From assembly GCA_910588135.1 (NCBI GenBank), contig CAJUOT010000015.1, forward strand, positions 1-49,857: 49,857 nucleotides of DNA. Direction: 5' to 3'. This document shows positions 36,403 through 45,216 of the stretch, piece by piece. The first letter of the stretch is position 1, and each line of letters begins with the position of its first letter. The DNA comes from an uncultured Oscillospiraceae bacterium (GTDB lineage Bacteria > Bacillota > Clostridia > Oscillospirales > Oscillospiraceae). The position numbers were made by a program, and so were the translations under genes. The notes under the pieces were generated by a model, which saw only the letters and a program-made list of their open reading frames with translations, searched no databases and was not told the DNA's origin.

Positions 36403-37440
36403 ATGGACAACATTTTAAAGATCGGTATCGTGGGTTGCGGGGCTATTGGCAAGGACCATTCCCGCCGGATCATGGACACTGTGCCCGGCGCTGCCGTAGT
36501 TGCCGTTTCCGACTACGCGGCGGCGGCGGCCGACGAGACTGCGGCCAAGTACGGCATCAAGTCCTACGGGAATGACTGCGACGCCATGATCCGTGATCCT
36601 GAGGTGGAGGCGGTGGTCATCACCTCCATCGACCCGACGCATCACGACTATGTGATGAAGGTTTTGGCGGAGAAGAAGTGGTGTTTCTGCGAGAAGCCTC
36701 TGAGCCAGAATGCCGCCGACTGTGAGGAGATCATCAAGAGGGAGTTGGAGATCGGTAAGCGGCTGGTGCAGGTGGGCTTTATGCGCCGCTATGACCGGGG
36801 GTACGCTGAGATGAAGCGCATCATTGACTCCGGTGAGATCGGCGCGCCTCTGGTCATCAAAGCCTGCCACCGCAATGTGAGCCAGGGCCCCGGGTTCAAG
36901 ACGGAGAACGGTGTCACCAATGTGGCGATTCACGAGCTGGATATCTGCCGCTGGCTGTTGGGCGACGAGTATGAGGATGTGCAGTGCGTAAAGGTCCGCC
37001 AGAGCGCCAACTCGAACAAGGGCTATGACAATCCCCAGGTCATGCTGCTGCGGACCAAGAAGGGCTGCTTCATTGATGTGGAGGTCCAGGTAGCCGACGG
37101 CTATGGCTATGACATCCAGTGCGAGGTGGTCTGCGAGAATGGGACTGTGAAACTCCCCGACCCCTACGCCGTGGTGCGCCGTTCCCGCCCTGCAGGGTGG
37201 GAAAGTGTGCAGCCCGCTGAATGTATGCCCATTATGACCGACTGGAAAGAGCGCTTCATTGAGGCTTACGACATTGAGTTGTGCAAGTGGGTGGAGAGCG
37301 TCCACGCAGGAAAGCTCACCGGGCCGTCCGCCTGGGATGGCTATGTGGCCTGTGTGGCTGGAGACGCCCTTAACGCATCCAGAGGAACCTCTTCTTTCAA
37401 GAAAGTAGAGACCATCGAAAAGCCGGAGCTTTATAAATAA
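36403..37440 (+). CDS. iolG: Inositol 2-dehydrogenase IolG (Gfo/Idh/MocA family)
   Basis: 345 residues. Rossmann start IGIVGCGAIGKDHSRRI, catalytic EKPLSQN, GFMRRYDRGYAEMK and the HELDICRWLLGDEY segment shared by inositol dehydrogenases. It oxidises myo-inositol (C2-OH) to scyllo-inosose with NAD+, the entry step for IolE. A related substrate (scyllo-inositol) cannot be excluded. GGAGAG precedes ATG 36403. It is the last gene of the operon; a hairpin follows at 37460. Confidence 0.9.
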   Translation: MDNILKIGIVGCGAIGKDHSRRIMDTVPGAAVVAVSDYAAAAADETAAKYGIKSYGNDCDAMIRDPEVEAVVITSIDPTHHDYVMKVLAEKKWCFCEKPLSQNAADCEEIIKRELEIGKRLVQVGFMRRYDRGYAEMKRIIDSGEIGAPLVIKACHRNVSQGPGFKTENGVTNVAIHELDICRWLLGDEYEDVQCVKVRQSANSNKGYDNPQVMLLRTKKGCFIDVEVQVADGYGYDIQCEVVCENGTVKLPDPYAVVRRSRPAGWESVQPAECMPIMTDWKERFIEAYDIELCKWVESVHAGKLTGPSAWDGYVACVAGDALNASRGTSSFKKVETIEKPELYK

Positions 37441-37459
37441 GTACAGACTGTGGAGAGAA

Positions 37460-37506
37460 GGGGCCGAAGGCGGTGCCGCCGTAAGGTGATATCGGATTTC
37501 GGCCCC
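37460..37506 (+). terminator. Large hairpin after iolG
   Basis: GGGGCCGAA (37460-37468) and TTCGGCCCC (37498-37506) pair perfectly and enclose a small GGCGG/CCGCC hairpin. There is no T-run, so it is either a weak terminator or a processing or stabilising structure at the operon end. Confidence 0.5.
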
Positions 37507-37524
37507 TGCTCCATTCCAAAGACC

Positions 37525-37536
37525 GAAAACGATTGC
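37525..37536. promoter_or_regulatory. Operator-like site GAAAACGATTGC
   Basis: It matches GAAAACGCTTGC at the HAD-operon promoter in 11 of 12 bases and resembles a LacI-family half-palindrome. A third GAAAACG copy is at 37722-37728, downstream of the ABC-operon promoter. A shared regulator is possible. Confidence 0.4.
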
Positions 37537-37668
37537 GAAGAAACGAAAAATATAGCGAGTTACAAATACAGTTGGGGAAGCACAAGAGAAAAATTGGTGA
37601 TTTTGTCGAAAATAGATGGTGCAAAGTCGTTAAAAACGCCAAAAAATCAGAGTACAAATACAATACGA

Positions 37669-37697
37669 TTGACGAATTTATATTATTTTGCTACAAT
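37669..37697 (+). promoter_or_regulatory. Predicted promoter of the ABC importer operon
   Basis: TTGACG (37669-37674), 17-bp spacer, TACAAT (37692-37697). About 125 bp of 5' leader follows, including AACGAAAACG (37719-37728) and a GGAGCT/AGCTCC hairpin (37761-37782). Confidence 0.7.
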
Positions 37698-37823
37698 GAG
37701 CCTGTGGAAAAGAGTGTGAACGAAAACGTGTCCGAAGGTGCGGGGCACGTCGGCGGGAGGGGAGCTTCAAGGCCTTAGCTCCTGAGGGACGCCGGGAGTC
37801 GAACCATAGAAAGGAGCAACGAT

Positions 37824-39644
37824 GTGAAAACCAAGAGAGCGCGCAGACCTTTTAGCAAGACCCGGTTGAAAAACCAGATCCTGAATGTGGTGAAGAACCC
37901 GTTCAATATTATTGTGGCGGTCACCCTGGTGATTTTGTTTTGCCTCATCGTAATCCCTCTGCTCCAGATGATCGCTTCGACCTTTACCACTGCCCGGGCA
38001 GAGGTGAAGCGCATTGGCGGCCAAGTGGGCGATTTTACCCTCTATTATTGGAAGTACCTGCTGGTGGGCAAGCTTTCCGGCGCTACCCTGTGGGGCCCCT
38101 TGAAGAATTCCTTGATCTGCGGATTCTTCACCGTGCTGGTCTCCGTACCGCTGGGCTCGGTGCTGGCTTGGCTGGTGGTTCGTTCCGATCTGCCGGGAAA
38201 AAAGATCATCGGTATGCTGGTGGTCATCCCCTACATGATCCCCTCCTGGTGTAAGGCCCTGTGCTGGCTGGCTGTGTTCCGGAATAAAACTTCCGGGTCG
38301 CTGGGCTTCCTGGCAGGTTTGGGCCTCCCCATTCCGGACTGGCTGGCTTATGGCCCGGTGGCCATCGTATTGTGTATGTCGCTGCACTATTACGCTTTCT
38401 CTTACATTCATGTGTCTTCCGCTCTCCGGTCAATCAATTCGGAGCTGGAAGAGATGGGCGACATTTGCGGAGCCAATCAGGTTCAAATATTGAAATCCAT
38501 CACACTGCCTCTGGTGCTGCCCAGCATTTTGTCCGCCATTGTCATGACCCTGAGCAAATCTATCGGTACTTACGGCGTGGCGGCCAACCTGGGCTCCCGG
38601 ATTGGTTACTTCACCCTGGCAACCAAGATGAAGACCTTCATCAACGGCGGTCCTCAGGGCGTAGGCTATGCCATGAGTTTGGTGCTGATCAGCCTCGCCG
38701 CTCTCATTATTTTTGCCAACCAGCGCATCGTGGGCGTTCGTAAGAGCTACGCCACCATCGGCGGCAAGGGCGGACGCTCCACCGAGATGCATTTGGGCAA
38801 GGCGAAGGCCCCCCTGATGGGCTTCTTGGTGCTGTTCCTGTTTGCCGCAATGGTAGCTCCCATGTTCGTCCTGGTGATGGAGACCTTCCAGATTACTACC
38901 GGAAACGGATACGGCCTGAGCAACCTGACCCTTTACAACTGGATTGGCACTTTGGACGAAGCAGAGCGGTATACCTCCATGCCGGGCATCTTCCAGAACA
39001 AGGAGTTCGGCAACGCGGTGTTCAACACCATCCGCCTGACGGCCATCGGTTCGATTATCACCGCATTCTGCGGCCAGTTCCTGGGTTATATCGCTACCCG
39101 CGGCCGCGGCAAATGGTACGGCAATCTCACCGAGCAGTTGGTGTTTATTCCCTACCTGATGTCCGGTGTGGCATTCTCCTCCATGTACGTGGCTATGTTC
39201 AACCGGCCCCGCCTGGGCGGCCTGATCCCCGCCCTCTATGGAACCTTTACCTTAATTGTTCTGACATCGGTGGTCAAACACTTCCCCTTTGCCAGCCGCT
39301 CCGGCCAAGCCAATATGCTCCAAATTGCCTTGGAGCTGGAAGAGGCTGCTGACATCAACGGCGCAAGCTTCTTCCAGCGTATGAGAAAGATCGTCCTGCC
39401 TCTGGCGAAAAACGGCTTTATCTCCGGCTTCATGCTTACCTTTATCAGTATTGCCAAGGAGCTGGACCTGATCATTATCATGATGGATAAGCATACTCAG
39501 ACTATGTCCTATCTGGCGTTCACTTATTCCCAGGAGGGTTACAACCAGATGGCGGATGCCGTTTCCGTGTGCGTGCTGCTGTTCATCCTAGTATGCTATA
39601 TCATCGCCAACCGCTTTGGCGCCGATATCGGTAAGGCCTGGTAA
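37824..39644 (+). CDS. ABC importer permease, fused double domain (FbpB/AfuB-type)
   Basis: 606 residues with about 12 membrane segments in two homologous halves, each with an ABC coupling (EAA) loop: EEMGDICGANQVQIL...LPLVLP and EEAADINGASFFQRM...LPLAK. A single-chain double permease of this size is typical of the FbpB/AfuB group (ferric iron, sugar-phosphate, or 2-aminoethylphosphonate importers). The start is GTG 37824 with AAAGGAG at good spacing. The substrate cannot be read from the permease. Confidence 0.88.
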   Translation: MKTKRARRPFSKTRLKNQILNVVKNPFNIIVAVTLVILFCLIVIPLLQMIASTFTTARAEVKRIGGQVGDFTLYYWKYLLVGKLSGATLWGPLKNSLICGFFTVLVSVPLGSVLAWLVVRSDLPGKKIIGMLVVIPYMIPSWCKALCWLAVFRNKTSGSLGFLAGLGLPIPDWLAYGPVAIVLCMSLHYYAFSYIHVSSALRSINSELEEMGDICGANQVQILKSITLPLVLPSILSAIVMTLSKSIGTYGVAANLGSRIGYFTLATKMKTFINGGPQGVGYAMSLVLISLAALIIFANQRIVGVRKSYATIGGKGGRSTEMHLGKAKAPLMGFLVLFLFAAMVAPMFVLVMETFQITTGNGYGLSNLTLYNWIGTLDEAERYTSMPGIFQNKEFGNAVFNTIRLTAIGSIITAFCGQFLGYIATRGRGKWYGNLTEQLVFIPYLMSGVAFSSMYVAMFNRPRLGGLIPALYGTFTLIVLTSVVKHFPFASRSGQANMLQIALELEEAADINGASFFQRMRKIVLPLAKNGFISGFMLTFISIAKELDLIIIMMDKHTQTMSYLAFTYSQEGYNQMADAVSVCVLLFILVCYIIANRFGADIGKAW

Positions 39645-39673
39645 ACGAGACAAGGAAAGGAAGGGAAAACCAC

Positions 39674-40792
39674 ATGAGCCGAATTGAACTTAAACATATT
39701 GACAAATTTTATGGCGATAACCATGTGCTGCGGGACATCAACCTGACCATTGAAGACGGCGATTTTATGACCCTGCTGGGTCCCTCCGGCTGCGGCAAGA
39801 CCACCACTCTGCGTGTTGTCTCCGGCTTGGAGAAGCCCCAGAACGGCATCATGACCATCGACGGGGTGGAGATGATCAACGCGGACACTGCCTATTACGC
39901 CGAGCCCAGCAAGCGCGGACTGAATCTGGTGTTCCAGTCCTATGCCCTGTGGCCCCACATGACTGTCCGGGAGAACATTTCGTTCGGCCTGAAGATCCAG
40001 AAGCTGCCCAAGGATGAGATTGAGAAGCGCCTGAAAGAGTCTCTGCGGATGATGCGGATTGAGGAGTACATTGACCGCTATCCCAACGAGCTGTCCGGAG
40101 GACAGCAGCAGCGCGTGGCTATCGCCCGTGCCGTGGCCTCCAACCCCAGGCTGCTGCTTCTGGACGAACCTCTGTCCAATCTGGACGCGCGGCTGCGTAT
40201 TGATATGCGGTCCGAGCTGCAACGGATTCACAGGGAGCTGGGCACCACCATTATCTACGTCACCCACGATCAGGTGGAGGCTCTGACGATGTCCACCAAG
40301 ATCGCCTTGTTCAAAGCGGGTGAGCTCAGCCAGGTGGCCACGCCCCTGGAGCTTTACATGAACCCGGTGGATCTTCAGGCCGCAGACTTTATCGGCAATC
40401 CCCGGATCAACCTGCTGGAGGGCACCGCGGAGATGAAGAACGGTGACCTGCACGTGAAGAGCGAGCTGGGCGAGCACGTATTCCCCAAGTCCGACATGAC
40501 CGACGAGCCCATTCGTGAAGGTGTATTCCCCTGCGTAGTGGCGGTCCGGCCCGAACAGGTCCATATTTCCACCGAGGCGGGCGGGGATGCTTTGGCCGTC
40601 AAGGTTTATGCCAACCAGTTCGCCGGGTCTGAGACCTTGGTGTCCCTGCGGGCAGGGGAGAGTGATTTCCTGTCCAAGCAGATCGGCCTGACTTATTATG
40701 AGATGGACCGGACCGTTTATGTTCACATTCCCCCCGAGAAGATCAACGTGTACGATGCTGAGAGCACCCGGCTGATCAAGCGGGCCCACTAA
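39674..40792 (+). CDS. ABC importer ATP-binding protein
   Basis: 372 residues. Walker A GPSGCGKTTTLR, Q-loop region VFQSYALWPHMTV, signature LSGGQQQRVAIARA, Walker B LLLLDEPLSNLDA and H-loop YVTHDQ are all intact. The C-terminal ~130 residues form TOBE-like regulatory domains, as in the Fbp/Pot/MalK class. It energises the fused permease encoded 29 bp upstream. AGGAAGGGAA precedes ATG 39674. Confidence 0.93.
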   Translation: MSRIELKHIDKFYGDNHVLRDINLTIEDGDFMTLLGPSGCGKTTTLRVVSGLEKPQNGIMTIDGVEMINADTAYYAEPSKRGLNLVFQSYALWPHMTVRENISFGLKIQKLPKDEIEKRLKESLRMMRIEEYIDRYPNELSGGQQQRVAIARAVASNPRLLLLDEPLSNLDARLRIDMRSELQRIHRELGTTIIYVTHDQVEALTMSTKIALFKAGELSQVATPLELYMNPVDLQAADFIGNPRINLLEGTAEMKNGDLHVKSELGEHVFPKSDMTDEPIREGVFPCVVAVRPEQVHISTEAGGDALAVKVYANQFAGSETLVSLRAGESDFLSKQIGLTYYEMDRTVYVHIPPEKINVYDAESTRLIKRAH

Positions 40793-40800
40793 GGTTTCTT

Positions 40801-40815
40801 CACCGCCCTGCGGTG
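40801..40815 (+). promoter_or_regulatory. Intercistronic hairpin before the binding-protein gene
   Basis: CACCGC-CCT-GCGGTG, a perfect 6-bp stem with no T-run, 8 bp after the ATPase stop. A second small GAGG/CCTC stem follows near 40853. Such hairpins often stabilise a strongly expressed binding-protein mRNA. Confidence 0.4.
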
Positions 40816-40891
40816 TATGAAATGTACCAGCCATTCAAAAGCGGAATCAAATGAGGAAAGGACCTCAAATTTTGAAAGGAGAGACTTGGAA

Positions 40892-42220
40892 ATGAAAAAG
40901 CGCAAACTCTTGTCCCTGCTCCTGGCCCTGGCTATGATTATTGGCCTTGCCGCTTGCAGCAGCGGGGAAACCCCGGAGACCAAGGGCCCCTCTTCCGGGA
41001 ACGAAGAGACTAAGGACCCCAGCGATGGCCCGGATGGTCCGGAGGAGACCTTGCCTCCCGTGGAAGACTCCGACTTCTTTGGCCCCATTTATGACGAGTG
41101 GAGCACCATGACCGATGAAGAGCTCTATGCCAAGGCTATTGAGGAAGTGAAGGCCGAGGGCGCGATCAATGTCTATGCCACCTCATCCAAAATGCTGAAA
41201 AATGAGGAAGCGTGGCTGGAGACCTACCCTGAGCTGGAGATCGCCATTATGGACATGGACCAGGACGAGGTTCTGGAGAAGAGCGTGCTGGAACATGACT
41301 CCGGCAACATCTTGGGCGACGTGCTCCAGGCCAAGGACGTGAACGGCGATGTGTTCTTCGACTACTACGAGGAGGGCATCTGCTCCGCGTTCTATCCCAA
41401 GGACATCTCTGAGAAGGTTGACGAGGACTTGCTCCGTTTCGGCTATCCCCTGTATGCCTCCCAGTCCTTCTGGTACTACAACACTGAAGCGTTCCCCGAT
41501 GGCCAGCCTGTGACCAACTGGTGGCAGATCATTGAGAAGAAGGACGACGGCACCCAGAAGTACCGCCTGTTCACCAAGGAGATCGGCACTGAGACTGCCT
41601 ATCTGTCCCTGTTTGCCAGCTTTGTGGTCAATGCTGACCAGATGGAGCAGGCCTACAAGGATCTCTATGGCACGGATCTGGAGTATACCTATGATCCTTC
41701 CGGCTTCGATTTTGAAGTTCCTGAGAACAACGCCGGTCTGGAGTATATGTGGCGGTTCAGCCAGATGCAGATGACCTTCATCGGCGACGGCGACGAATTG
41801 GTTCAGGCTGTCCACAATTCCACCAAGGACGATCCCGCCCTGTGCCTGGCCTCCGGCGGCAAGATCGGCAACCGCGACGAGTCCGGTTTCAATATCGCGT
41901 GGCTGACCAATTTGGCCCCCTACACTGGCCTTGAGAACTGCGAGTATCTGTATGTGGTGGAAGGCTGCAAGCACCCTGCTGCCGCCCGCCTGTTCATCCG
42001 CTGGGTCACCGGTGGCGCTGACGGCAAGTCCGGCGGCCTCAAGCCCTTCTCCAAGGAAGGCAACTGGCCTGTGCGCTCTGATGTGGAAGGCGATTGGAAC
42101 CCTGTCTCCCTGGCTGACTCCGGTGCCATTGAGCCCGATCTGGCCGCCATCAATGATGTGTTCCGTGATACCCAGGATCTGTGGACCTACTGGCTGAGCG
42201 TCAGCCCCTTCACCAAGTAA
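40892..42220 (+). CDS. Lipoprotein solute-binding protein of the ABC importer
   Basis: 442 residues. A lipoprotein signal peptide: Lys/Arg start, hydrophobic LLSLLLALAMIIGLA, lipobox LAAC with Cys22, then an acidic Ser/Pro/Glu linker. The mature part has an extracellular solute-binding (type 2) look, with INVYATSSKM near the start and FWYYNTEAFPDGQPVTNWW and KHPAAARLFIRW. Related groups bind Fe3+, polyamines or sugar phosphates (AfuA). The ligand-binding residues do not show me which; the inositol context favours an organic solute. An upstream in-frame ATG at 40817 would place a charged stretch before the signal peptide and is rejected. Confidence 0.88.
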   Translation: MKKRKLLSLLLALAMIIGLAACSSGETPETKGPSSGNEETKDPSDGPDGPEETLPPVEDSDFFGPIYDEWSTMTDEELYAKAIEEVKAEGAINVYATSSKMLKNEEAWLETYPELEIAIMDMDQDEVLEKSVLEHDSGNILGDVLQAKDVNGDVFFDYYEEGICSAFYPKDISEKVDEDLLRFGYPLYASQSFWYYNTEAFPDGQPVTNWWQIIEKKDDGTQKYRLFTKEIGTETAYLSLFASFVVNADQMEQAYKDLYGTDLEYTYDPSGFDFEVPENNAGLEYMWRFSQMQMTFIGDGDELVQAVHNSTKDDPALCLASGGKIGNRDESGFNIAWLTNLAPYTGLENCEYLYVVEGCKHPAAARLFIRWVTGGADGKSGGLKPFSKEGNWPVRSDVEGDWNPVSLADSGAIEPDLAAINDVFRDTQDLWTYWLSVSPFTK

Positions 42221-42243
42221 GCAAATCCTGAAAAGCCATTTTC

Positions 42244-42284
42244 CCCCGCGGAGCGGGTGAATGCCTGCCCCGCGGGGACTTTTT
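42244..42284 (+). terminator. Intrinsic terminator after the ABC operon
   Basis: CCCCGCGG (42244-42251) pairs with CCGCGGGG (42270-42277), followed by ACTTTTT. It ends the importer operon; read-through to the next genes is possible. Confidence 0.78.
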
Positions 42285-42320
42285 ATAACCAATGCGGCTG
42301 AAGGGAGGAGTTCTGAGCCC

Positions 42321-42905
42321 ATGGATAAGCAGGACGATTTCTATCGACAGGTAGACAGGGCTGAGCGGGAGCGGAGGAAACAGGAACGGAAGGAAAAATG
42401 GAAGAAGCGGGAGCGGAATTTTTGGAAGGCTTTTCTTTTCACAGAGGATGGAAAGCCCAAAAGTGGTCTGCTGATCTATACATTTTGCCTGAGTTTTGTT
42501 TTTCTGGGCGTCTATATTGGCGCGTTTTACTTTATCATTGAGGCGCTGACCGTGCCTCTGGCTGATCTGCCGCCTACGTTAGGTAACCTGATCCAGTCCC
42601 TGCTGGTAGGTGCCGTGGGGGCGGCCGTCAGCGCCCTGCTCCATGTGCTTCTCTCCGACAAACGTTTGGCCTTTGGAACCCATCTGTGGCTGGCGCTGTA
42701 TACTGTCGCGGCGGGGATTACCTTGTGCCTGATGCTTCAGGAGTGGGAGGCAATTTGGTCTATGCTGATCTTTGCCCTCTGGTTTGCAGTGATTCCCGTG
42801 GCTTTCGGAACGCTGGTCACATTTCTGCTGTACCGGCGGGATTATAAGCCCGTTCAGACAGTAGAGGAAAAACCGGAATGGAAGAAGTATACTGATCGGC
42901 GGTGA
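42321..42905 (+). CDS. Small membrane protein of unknown function
   Basis: 194 residues. The first ~45 are very rich in Lys, Arg and Glu (basic/acidic coiled-coil-like), followed by four hydrophobic segments (LLIYTFCLSFVFLGVYIGAF, LLVGAVGAAVSALLHVLL, a third around WLALYTVAAGI, and a last near ALWFAVIPVAFG), and a charged tail. I do not recognise a family. It starts at 42321 with GGAGG upstream. A TTG-started metallo-beta-lactamase gene begins 4 bp after its stop, so the two are linked. Confidence 0.72.
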   Translation: MDKQDDFYRQVDRAERERRKQERKEKWKKRERNFWKAFLFTEDGKPKSGLLIYTFCLSFVFLGVYIGAFYFIIEALTVPLADLPPTLGNLIQSLLVGAVGAAVSALLHVLLSDKRLAFGTHLWLALYTVAAGITLCLMLQEWEAIWSMLIFALWFAVIPVAFGTLVTFLLYRRDYKPVQTVEEKPEWKKYTDRR

Positions 42906-42909
42906 GAAC

Positions 42910-43875
42910 TTGCTGAAGCTGCACTTTCTGAATGTGGGAGATGGGGACGCAGCTCTGATTGAGGACCTAGCGGGAGATCGGCCTTACCGGATGCTGGTGG
43001 ATACGGGGGATGCCTGCCCGGCACAAGAGAGCGGCTCGTGTCAGACGACCGCGGCGAAGTACCTGCGCCGGCACAGGGTTGAACGTCTGGATGCTGTGGT
43101 GGTGACACACCTTCATATGGACCATTTTGGCGGCCTGCGGAATGTGCTGGAAACGGTAGAGGTGGGCCAGGTATATTCCGGTTTTTTTCCATCGCCTTCC
43201 GCCCAGAGCCTTACTCCGGATCCTAATGCAATAAAAACTGTCAAGGGGCTTATTCAGTGCCTGGAGTTGTGGCGTCAGGATGTGGAGGAACTGCGCCGGC
43301 GGGGAGTGAAGCTGTGTCCTGCCGAGGGGGCAGGGAAACTGGAGCTTACTCCGGCGCTTCAGGCAGAACTGCTCTGCGCCGACCCTTTTGACTGCACAGT
43401 CCAAAGCCGGGTTTGGGAGGCCCTGCTGGCGGGCGAGGAGGTGCCGGACAGCCTTGTGTACTGGTCGTCTAAGTTTCGTAACCCTGGTTCGCTCCGGGTG
43501 TCATTGCATTACGCTGGCCGGCGGATTGAGCTGGCGGGCGATTGCCTTGGCAGTGAATGGGAAGGTCAGGCTGAGCCGTGTGATCTGCTGAAGGTGCCCC
43601 ACCATGGGGATGGAAAGTCTATGACCCCTTTGGCTGCAGACCGCCTGCGTCCTAAATGGGCCGTAATTTCCTGCGGTGGGAAATATATTTCCCGGAAGGA
43701 TAGACCCTCTGAACTGACCCTGGCCCTGTTGCGAAACCAGGGAACCAGAATATGGTTCACGGGTTCCTTTTCTGCCTTTGGGGAGGCGGGCAACGACTGG
43801 GAGAGTGTGGAATTTTCTATTTTTGAGGATGGGAGTGTTCTCACCCCAGATGACCGCATCAGCGGTGGGAGGTAG
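42910..43875 (+). CDS. Metallo-beta-lactamase-fold protein (ComEC C-terminal-like)
   Basis: 321 residues. KLHFLNVGDGDAALIE, then the metal motif THLHMDHFGGL (HxHxDH), ELAGDCLGSEW and VPHHGDGKSM are characteristic of the ComEC/Rec2-type beta-lactamase domain, here as a stand-alone soluble protein. Such domains hydrolyse phosphoesters or nucleic acids. The start is TTG 42910 with GGTGAG upstream. The fifth HAD of the GGT subgroup follows 4 bp after it. Substrate unknown. Confidence 0.82.
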   Translation: MLKLHFLNVGDGDAALIEDLAGDRPYRMLVDTGDACPAQESGSCQTTAAKYLRRHRVERLDAVVVTHLHMDHFGGLRNVLETVEVGQVYSGFFPSPSAQSLTPDPNAIKTVKGLIQCLELWRQDVEELRRRGVKLCPAEGAGKLELTPALQAELLCADPFDCTVQSRVWEALLAGEEVPDSLVYWSSKFRNPGSLRVSLHYAGRRIELAGDCLGSEWEGQAEPCDLLKVPHHGDGKSMTPLAADRLRPKWAVISCGGKYISRKDRPSELTLALLRNQGTRIWFTGSFSAFGEAGNDWESVEFSIFEDGSVLTPDDRISGGR

Positions 43876-43879
43876 ATAT

Positions 43880-44641
43880 ATGATTACGACTGTCATGTTT
43901 GATATGGGCGGGACGCTGGAAGATATCTATGTGGATGACCGCTCCGAGAGGCAGGCCATTGAAAAGCTTCAGAATATGCTTTTGAGTTATGGCCTGGATC
44001 CCCAGGTGAGCTGTGATCAGCTTAAGACGCGGGTTGACGAGGGGTGGCTGCGCTATGGTGAGTATCGAGATTCCTGCGATGTGGAGCTGAAGCCAATTGC
44101 AATCTGGAAAGATTATGTTTTGAAGGACTTTAATTTTCCCGCAGAGGTGCTGGAGCCTCATTGTGAGGAGATTGCCCATATGTGGGAAGTCACCCATTAC
44201 CACCGTTCCCTGCGTCCGAGAGTGGCAGAAATGCTGAAGAATTTGAAGGATATGGGTCTGAAGCTTGGAATTATCAGCAATACTGCTGCACTTTATCAGG
44301 TTTTTGATATTTTGGAGGAGTACGGCATCCGGGACTATTTCCAGGATGTGACTCTGTCCTCTGTGACGGGGATGCGCAAGCCTACCCCGGACATTTTTCA
44401 GGTATCCTTACGGCAGCTCCAATCCCGCCCGGAAGAGTGTGTTTATGTAGGGGATACGGTATCACGGGACATTATTGGCTCTAAGAGGGCTGGTTTTGCC
44501 AAGGCGATTCAAATTTGTTCCCAGCTTACTAAAATGAAGGATTGTGGAATCAAGAGGGAGTTTGAGCCGGATTATTTGGTGGAAGACATTTACGATGTCT
44601 ATCCCATACTCTGTGGTTTGGTTCATGTACAGAGTGCTTGA
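43880..44641 (+). CDS. HAD-superfamily protein 5 (FDMGGT subgroup)
   Basis: 253 residues, of the same subgroup as the four tandem HADs 26-29 kb upstream. Motif I FDMGGTL (Asp8, then Gly10 for the acid/base Asp), motif II GIISN, motif III RKPTP, motif IV YVGDTVSRD. It lies in a different operon (membrane protein, MBL-fold protein). GGGAGG precedes ATG 43880; a longer frame from 43778 overlaps the MBL gene. The shared sequence type supports a link to the same pathway. Confidence 0.85.
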   Translation: MITTVMFDMGGTLEDIYVDDRSERQAIEKLQNMLLSYGLDPQVSCDQLKTRVDEGWLRYGEYRDSCDVELKPIAIWKDYVLKDFNFPAEVLEPHCEEIAHMWEVTHYHRSLRPRVAEMLKNLKDMGLKLGIISNTAALYQVFDILEEYGIRDYFQDVTLSSVTGMRKPTPDIFQVSLRQLQSRPEECVYVGDTVSRDIIGSKRAGFAKAIQICSQLTKMKDCGIKREFEPDYLVEDIYDVYPILCGLVHVQSA

Positions 44642-45035
44642 GACTGTTCCTAAGCTGATATTCTGAGCTCAACGGCGGAGATATATCAGGAACTGATCTG
44701 CACTGTTTGATGTCAGTAGAGCAATTTGAGGGTGAAATTGGAATGAGACAAGGTTCGGTAAGGGATAAGGCTAAAGCTGAACAGAAGAATTGCTTCGAGG
44801 TAGGCTGGATAGAGTGTGGTAGCGATTAAAAGCTGCCATAACTTATAAAAGCAGGGAATAGTGAAGAGTAGCAATGATATTGAAAAAGCACCCGCCATAT
44901 TTTGGATGGAGGGTGCTTTTTTAATGTTATAATCGGGGCGCGTCGGAATTTAGCAATCGTCAGACAGAAACCTCGCGGTTCCTGAAATTTTTCCAGAATG
45001 AGTTAGGCCTTGTTTGAAAAATGGAGGAAACTGTG
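44642..45035. other. Gene-free spacer with terminator
   Basis: No supportable gene in this ~390-bp stretch. A terminator hairpin lies at 44883-44922. The part after 44940 probably contains the right end of the IS5-type remnant; a GAGTTAGGCCTTGTTT stretch at 44999-45014 may be its terminal repeat. Confidence 0.4.
44883..44922. terminator. Intrinsic terminator downstream of HAD 5
   Basis: AAAAAGCACCC (44883-44893) pairs with GGGTGCTTTTTT (44911-44922), with an inner CCAT/ATGG pairing. It has A- and T-rich flanks on both sides, so it may work in both directions. Confidence 0.85.
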
Positions 45036-45194
45036 TTAAGTCAACAAGGTAGCGATAGGGGCAAGGTAAACGAAAGCGAGAAAAGACGCATCCAATTTGT
45101 CATATTTGGCGGCGATCCTGCGAAACCATTTGAGCTTTTCTCTCAAGCACTCAACCCAATGGTGTTCCAGGGCTATCTGTTCGACGAGGGGCAG
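45036..45194 (-). pseudogene. C-terminal remnant of an IS5-family transposase
   Basis: A minus-strand frame of 52 codons reads LEHHWVECLREKLKWFRRIA, then AKYDKLDASFLAFVYLAPIA and a stop. This is the typical C-terminus of IS5-group (IS427-like) DDE transposases. An in-frame stop closes it on the left of the reading direction, and no upstream transposase part is seen, so most of the element is gone. It now ends 23 bp from the next small gene. Confidence 0.7.
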
Positions 45195-45216
45195 CTATAG
45201 AACGGGGGCGGCTCCT

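Noticed and set aside
37824..39644. Ferric-iron uptake permease
   Set aside because: The fused FbpB-like fold alone does not set the substrate, and the inositol/HAD context gives no iron signal. I kept the call general.
44734..44830. Small ORF of 28-30 codons after HAD 5
   Set aside because: No ribosome site, no recognisable sequence and no conserved context.
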